Under the pieces are notes generated by a model, which was not told the origin of the DNA, did no database searches, and was given only the letters and a program-made list of their open reading frames with translations. Positions 58,323 through 64,000 of a stretch of 64,000 bases of DNA are shown one piece after another. This DNA comes from Stenogyne calaminthoides (taxonomy: Eukaryota > Streptophyta > Magnoliopsida > Lamiales > Lamiaceae). Location: assembly GCA_037126765.1 (NCBI GenBank), contig JBBCBC010000026.1:7470037-7534036 (forward strand), written 5' to 3'. The position numbers and the translations under genes are program-made. Position 1 is the first letter of the stretch. Every line of letters begins with the position of its first letter.

Positions 58323-59946
58323 CGTGGGATATTTTAGTTTTGATGAATTATACCGACATTCGATGATATCCTCGTTATAATTCGGATAACAAGATGCTGA
58401 TCTCGAAAAAGAACAAGTTAAGGAACTCATGCAAAGAAGAATGTCGAGATTAAACCTCACTAAGTTGAGATCTGAGGGTTAGATGTAAAAGGAGTCAGGT
58501 CGATGTCTGGTCGAATGTGAGGAAAACCTAAAGCCACCGAAAGGCCAAGGTTCCCATTAGACAAGGTGAGCGGATGGGGAGAAGTCGAGATTAAATCAAG
58601 AATCCGGATATGAAGATCCCGAGATAAGAGAAAGTCGAGATGGAGCGTGATCAAGATCGGAGAGAATTGTTATCTGGGGAGATATGATGACTGAAGATCT
58701 GATATAATCTGAAGACTCGAGAGAGACACGAAGACTCGAGAGAATCAAGACTCGAGAAGAATCAAGAAGAATATAAGCCCGTTAGAATTGGTGGCGTGGA
58801 CAATGAGAGAAGGCAATGACAAGCTGAAGAAGCCGCAGAACTTACGAGAATAGTATGGATTTGAATGTGATTCTCTCCAGCGGTAACATTCAAATCCACT
58901 ATAAATCTGAATCTTCCATCAAATTAAGAAACACGAAGACTCTGAGAGAAGGCGAAGACTCCGGATAGGCCCGAAGACTCGGAGAGACTTGAAGGCTCGG
59001 TATGTCACTTGTGTATTTGAAGACTCGAGAGAATCTCGAAGACTCGGAGAATCTGAAGACTCGGAAGAAATGAAGAACATAGCCGTTAGAATTCGGTGGC
59101 GTGGACCCGATGAGAGGGAAGACAACCCGGACTGAAGAAGGCTGCGAGAACTTACAGAATAGTATGGATTTGAATGTGATTCTCTCCAGCGGTAACATTC
59201 AATCCCACTATAAATACAAGATCTTCCATCAAATTAAGTGTGGAGAATGTGGCAAAAGATGCTTCTGAGCAAGAAGACATATTCAAGCATTCCCACCATA
59301 GAACACAAGTCAGTAGACATACAAATATATTCAAGAGTGTTCGAAACCCAATCTAAGCAACCCGCGATATATCCTAAGCTTAGAGATTTTTTCCAACCTT
59401 AGCATTGAATTTAAACAAATGTGCAGGGGAAAATCTCACCTTAGTTCAGAACATCAACCAAATCTAAACCCTATTGTTAGGTAGTTTTGTGAAATTGTAA
59501 AGAGTTAGTAAGCTGCGGTGAGTCGGCCCGGAAAACTAAAAGGTAGAAGAAGTGAGTAAGCTACAGTGAGTTAGCATGAAAGCTTGTAGGCGATCCCGTG
59601 AAGGGTGATAAGTCCAGAGGCGAGCCTGAGAGGGTGATAAGTCGATTTGAGTGAGAGCTCGTTAAATATCTGTAAGCAATCCGTGTGGAGGAGATAAGTC
59701 CGTTTGAAGGAATTTTCCTAGGAGCGAGGGAGAGTGGATGTAGGAGCTTGAGTCTCAGAACCACTATATTTTGTTGTGTTCTTTATTGCTTTACGTTCTT
59801 ATCTTATCATATGCATTCGTTTATAAGCAAAACACAATACATGGACTTAAAACGACAAAAATCTGGAATCACCATTCCTTCACCCCTGTTTTTATATGCA
59901 TTTCATGATTTTTCCGCATTTAATGGGTTTTTCACCGGGACAAACA
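58323..59946 (+). repeat. Family C LTR1 with duplicated promoter
   Basis: Starts GTGGGATATTTTAG (damaged TGTTGGG) and ends GGGACAAACA. Contains AAGACTCGAGAGA minisatellite blocks and two copies of the hairpin plus TATA module (58857-58906 and 59166-59215), where the other LTRs have one. The second TATA (TATAAAT, 59209) leads into the conserved R region. Confidence 0.85.
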
Positions 59947-60081
59947 ATTGGTACCAGAGCAGGAGTTCAAAAGATCACTTTCAATGTGATCACATGAACT
60001 GATCTTTTTAAACGAAAACCCGTTTCTTTAAAAATGTATATATCTTAATGTTTTGGCGTCATTATCAAAAAAGGGGAAAAT
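59947..60081 (+). other. Family C internal segment 1 (135 bp)
   Basis: Primer-binding site TGGTACCAGAGC at 59949-59960, then non-coding sequence with CTTTCAATGTGATCACATG, and the polypurine tract AAAAAAGGGGAAAAT before the next LTR. This is the whole internal region. Confidence 0.85.
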
Positions 60082-61770
60082 TGTTGGGATATTTTAGTTT
60101 TGATGAATTATGCCAAAACATTATCAAATTGTGTTATTGAAGCTAATTTACAGATAACAAGTTGAGGGGGAACGAAAGAACAAGTTGAGGGGGAACTCAC
60201 GAAATCAGAAGAAGATAATCGAGATCGGGGCGAGGCTCTGATGAGGACCGATCGAAATCGAATAGTAAGATGAGTTCGGGAGTTAACGATGGTTAGCAAA
60301 ATCGGATGAGAAAAAAGAAAAAAGCCAATCAAAAAGAACGCGGAAGATCACCGGAAGAGGTTGCGGATCGGAAGAGGAGCGGATGAGACTGGATCAAAAT
60401 CGGGGCGTGATCAAGATCGGATATGATAACTCCGATATCTTGTCGATGTCTTGACTGATGTTATCCTGATTTGTTGACTTGAAGATGTGTTGATCTGATC
60501 AATCAATTCCGGTCGGATCGATCAGCAAAGAAATCGATAACTTCGAGTCAAAGACTGGAGGGTCGGTAAGTAAAAAGTGACTGAGGGTCGGGGATGTCTG
60601 GGTCAAGAATCAGAGTCCGATCGACGGGTGTCGAATGCCTGATCCGGACAATGTCCGCCAAGAGAAGTCTGTTGAATCAAGAATCTCGAGTAGAAGTATC
60701 CCGAGTCGAGAAGCACGAGACTGAGAAACCAAGACTCAGAGAACGAAGACTCGGATAGAACCGAAGACTCGGGGATAGAACTCAAGACTCGAGAGAGACT
60801 CAAGACTCAAGATATCATCAGAGACACCGAAGACTCGGAGAATCTCAAGACTGAGAAAACACAAGACTCGGAGAAGAATCGAAAACTCGGAAAAGAAAAT
60901 CAAGAATATACCAATTTGGGAATTCAAATTGGACGCGGACCAATGAGAGGAAGACAACCAAACTGAAGAAGGCTGCGAGAACTTCAAGAGTAGTATGGAT
61001 TTGAATGTGATTCTCTCCAACGGTAACATTCAAATCCACACTATAAATACAAGATCTTCCATCAAATTAAGTGTGGAGAATGTGGCAAAAGATACTTCTG
61101 AGCCAAGATATATACTCAAGCATTCCCACCATAGAACACAAGTGCGTAGATATACAAATATATTCAAGAGTGTTCTAAAACATAATCTAAGCAACCCACG
61201 ATATATCCCGAGCTTAGAGAGATTTTTCCAACCTTAGCATTGAAATTAAAACAAATGTATGCGAAATCTCTACTTTTAGTTGGAGACATCAACCAAACCA
61301 AAACCCTATTGTTAGGTAGTTTGTGTGAAATCGTAAAGAGTTGGTAAAGCTGCGGTGAGTCGAAGAAAAACTCAAGGTAGAAGAAGTGAGTAAGCTATAG
61401 TGAGTTAGCTTTAAAAGCTTGTGGCGATCCCGTGAAAGGTGATAAGTCGGCGAGCAAGAGATGGTGATAAGTCCGGTTTGTGTGAGAGCTTCGTTAAATA
61501 TCTGTAAGCAATCCCGTGGGAGATAAGTCCGTTTGATGGAATTTTCCAGGAAAGGGGAGAGTGGATGTAGGAGCTTGAGTCTAGAACCACTATACTTTGT
61601 TGTGTTCTTTATTGTTTTACGTTCTTATCTTGTCATATGCATTCGTTTATAAGAAAAAACACAACCACATGGACTTAAAACGACAAAAATCTGGAATCAC
61701 CATTCATTCTTTTTTTTTTTATATGCATTTCATGATTTTTCCGCATTTTCATGGTTTTTTTGGACAAACA
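60082..61770 (+). repeat. Family C LTR2
   Basis: TGTTGGGATATTTTAG to TTGGACAAACA, 1.69 kb. Minisatellite at about 60710-60900, inverted repeat 60997-61037, TATAAAT at 61042-61048, and repeated GTGATAAGTC words near 61440-61530. Confidence 0.88.
60997..61037. repeat. Inverted repeat next to the LTR2 TATA box
   Basis: GGATTTGAATGT (60997-61008) and ACATTCAAATCC (61026-61037): perfect 12-bp arms with a 17-bp spacer, ending four bases before the TATA box. The same structure is at 58857-58897, 59166-59205 (one base lost), 62810-62850 and 63918-63958 (one mismatch). Confidence 0.9.
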
Positions 61771-61904
61771 ATTGGTACGAAGCGGGGAGTTCAAAAGATC
61801 ACTTTTAATGTGATCACCGAATCGATCTTTTTAAACGAAAACCCATTTCTTTAAAAATGCATATATCTTAATGTTTTAGGCGTCATTATCAAAAAGCGGG
61901 GAAA
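61771..61904 (+). other. Family C internal segment 2
   Basis: As segment 1, but the primer-binding site reads TGGTACGAAGCG and the polypurine tract AAAAAGCGGGGAAAT, both changed at the CAG or GGG words. Confidence 0.8.
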
Positions 61905-63586
61905 TTTGGGATATTTTAGTTTTGATGAATTATGCCAAAAACATTATCAAATTGTGTTATTGTAGCTAATTTAGGATACAAGTTGAGGGGAAAAAAAAGA
62001 ACAAGTTGAGGAACTCACGAAATCGAGAAGAAGATGATCGAGATCGGGCGAGGCTATGTTTTAGACCGGCGTCGAAATCGAAAGTAAGATGAGTTCGGAG
62101 TTAAGCGATGAAAAGTGCAAAATCGAGAAGAAGAAAAGCTAAGCAAGTGATTAGAAAAGAAACCCGACGAAGATCGGAAGAAGGTTGAGATAAGAAGAGG
62201 AGGAGATGAGACCGATCAAGATCGAGGCGTGATCAAGATCGGATATGATAACCTTTGATATCTTGTCGATGTCTTGACTGATGTTATCGATATGTTGACT
62301 GAATATGTGTTGATCGATAAGTCGAACATCAGATCGGTCAAAGAAGAAATCGGATAAGCTTGAGTCAGTGACCGAGGTCAAAAGTAAAAGTGACGACGGT
62401 CAGATGATGTGCGAAGTCGAAGAATCAACTCGGTCCACCAGTGTCATTGCCCTGATCGACAAGATCGTGAAGAAGTCTGGCAATCAAGAATCTGAGTAGG
62501 AAGTATCCACGAGACTCGGAGAAACTCCGAGACTTCGGAGAAACTGAAGACTCGAGAGAGAATCAAGATCCGATAGAATCAAGACTCGAGATAGAATCGC
62601 AGACTTCGAGAGAGACACAAGACTCGGTATGTCACATAGAAGACCGAAGACTCGAGAGAATCTCAAGACTCGGGAGAAACCTCAAGACTCGGGAGAATCA
62701 TGAAGACTCGAAGAAAAGAAGAATATAGCCGGTTAAAAATTCAAATGTGGCGGACCAAGAGAGGAAGACAAACGGCTTGAAGAAGTTCGCAGAACTTACG
62801 GAATAGTATGGATTTGAATGTGATTCTCTCAAGCGGTAACATTCAAATCCACACTATAAATACAAGATCTTCCATCAAATTAAGTGTGGAGAATGTGGCA
62901 AAAGATGCTCTGAGCCAAGAAAACATATACTCAAGCATTCCCACCATAGAACTGTGTAGACATACAAATATATATTCAAGAGTGTTCGAAACTCAATCTA
63001 AGCAACCCACGATATCTCATAAGCTTAGAGATTTTTTCCCAACCTTAGATCGAGGCTAAACAAATGTGCAGGAAAATCTCACCCTAGTTGAGACATCAAC
63101 CAAACCCAAACCCTATTGTTAGGTAGTTTGTGTGAAATTATAAAGAGTTAGTGAATACGCAATGAGTTTTGAAAACTCAAGGTAGAAAAGTGAGTAAGCT
63201 ACTGGTGAGTTAGCCGAAAAGCTTGTAAAGCGATCCGTGAAGGGTGATAAGTCCCGAGGCGAGCAGAGAGGGTGATAAGTCCAGTTAGAGTGAGAGCTCG
63301 TTAAATATCTGTAAAGTAATCCCGTGGAGGGAGATAAGTCCCGATTTGAAGGAATTTTCCTAGGAGGGGAGAGTGGATGTAGGAGCTTGAGTCTCTGAAC
63401 CACTATACTTTGTTGTGTTCTTTATTGCTTTACGTTCTTATCTTGTCATATGCATTCATTTATAAGCAAAACACAACACATGGACTTAAAACAACAAAAA
63501 TCTGGAATCATCATTCCTTCACCCCTGTTTTTATAAGCATTTCATGATTTTTCCGCATTTCATGGGTTTTTCACCGGGACAAACCA
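61905..63586 (+). repeat. Family C LTR3
   Basis: TTGGGATATTTTAG to GGGACAAACCA, 1.68 kb. Minisatellite about 62510-62720, inverted repeat 62810-62850, TATAAAT 62855-62861. Confidence 0.87.
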
Positions 63587-63696
63587 TTGGTACCAGAGCA
63601 GAAGTTCAAAAGATCGCTTTTAATGTGATCACCTGAACTGATCTTTTTAAACGAAAACCCGTTTCTTTAAAAATGCATATATCTTAATGTTTTGGC
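63587..63696 (+). other. Family C internal segment 3, shortened
   Basis: Primer-binding site TGGTACCAGAGC at 63588-63599. The segment breaks off at TTTTGGC, before the polypurine tract. Confidence 0.82.
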
Positions 63697-64000
63697 ATAT
63701 AGAACTGGAGACTCAGAGAGACCTGAAGACTCAGTATGTCACTGTAGACACTGAAGACTCAGAGAATCCTAAAGACTCAGAGAAACCTAAAGACTCAGAG
63801 AATCACGAAGACTCGAAAGAAAACCGAAGAATATAAGCAGATTAGAATCAAATTGACGCGGACCAATGAGAGGAAGACAACCAGCCTGAAGAAGCTGCAG
63901 AACTTACAGAATAGTATGCATTTGAATGTGATTCTCTCCAACAGTAACATTCAAATCCACACTATAAATACAAGATCTTCCATCAAATTAAGTGTGGAGA
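63697..64000 (+). repeat. Family C LTR4, internal part
   Basis: Joins directly in the minisatellite part (GACTCAGAGAGACCTGAAG), so the first kilobase of this LTR is deleted. Inverted repeat 63918-63958, TATAAAT 63963-63969. Here the CAG words are intact. Runs off the window. Confidence 0.85.

Larger units (their letters stand above)
57756..64000 (+). mobile_element. Tandem array of gag-pol-less LTR units (family C)
   Basis: Head-to-tail LTR and short internal segments, all plus strand. LTRs begin TGTTGGGATATTTTAG and end ACAAACA. Each internal segment is only 110-135 bp: primer-binding site TGGTACCAGAGC, a short AT-rich piece, CGTCATTATCAAAAAAGGGG, then the next LTR. No gag or pol is present anywhere. 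The LTR start and polypurine layout are Sirevirus-like. It continues beyond the window. Confidence 0.82.

Noticed and set aside
60995..61237. ORF starting MDLNVILSNG near the family C TATA box (also 62808-63059)
   Set aside because: The start is made by the inverted repeat and lies upstream of or across the TATA box. The frame is not kept in LTR1 or LTR4.

Overview
The window is repeat-dense nuclear DNA of a flowering plant, probably a eudicot. The evidence is wall-to-wall Ty1/copia elements primed by initiator-Met tRNA (TGGTATCAGAGC-type sites), a Tat-like Ty3/gypsy remnant, a Helitron end, plant-type TATA boxes and short introns with GT..AG borders. I see no convincing single-copy host gene, no rRNA or tRNA gene and no CRISPR. 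Species cannot be told from the sequence alone.

Layout. (1) 1-5784: minus-strand Copia element A1 (gag, protease, integrase, 5' LTR) whose reverse transcriptase/RNase H part is deleted. It sits inside (2) 5785-16168: plus-strand Sirevirus-like element B+, with a nearly open integrase-RT-RNase H frame, a 5.8-kb extra region carrying a large third ORF (10832-14289) behind its own TATA box and 5'UTR intron, and a 3' LTR. B+ in turn lies in (3) the gag of minus-strand relative B- (16169-18264), whose 5' LTR is split into 18267-19392 and 37714-38243. (4) The split is filled by an 18.3-kb family-A nest: minus element A2 (19393-23406 plus 32502-37713), with plus element A3 (23407-32501) inside it. 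The nest is flanked by the near-identical pentamers GGGTG and AGGTG. (5) 38244-38745: fragment of another LTR. (6) 38746-42566: AT-rich DNA ending in a canonical Helitron 3' terminus. (7) 42993-46449: a probable LTR, then an antisense multi-exon gene with its own promoter, then the 3' LTR of a Tat-like gypsy element. (8) 46468-57755: decayed minus element A5 with minus element A6 (48018-57033) inserted in its leader. (9) 57756-64000: a head-to-tail array of LTR units (family C) separated by only about 110-135 bp of internal sequence that holds just a primer-binding site and a polypurine tract, a gag-pol-less derivative of the Sirevirus type.

Working together. Families B and C share LTR architecture (a U3 stem around a polypurine-like core, an AAGACTCAGA minisatellite, a TATA box), so C probably depended on a B-like partner for proteins. 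All family-A copies are broken; the three that retain RT have changed catalytic motifs (IVDD, YVDN, YVDN). Many small lesions between about 18 and 63 kb convert CAG/CTG words into CG-containing words. This pattern looks more like systematic sequencing error at methylated CHG sites than mutation, so counts of frameshifts in those copies should be treated with caution.

Most striking: the C array with a perfect inverted repeat next to every TATA box, and two unrelated retrotransposon extra genes (B+ ORF3 and the Tat antisense gene) that both have a private promoter and a 5'UTR intron.
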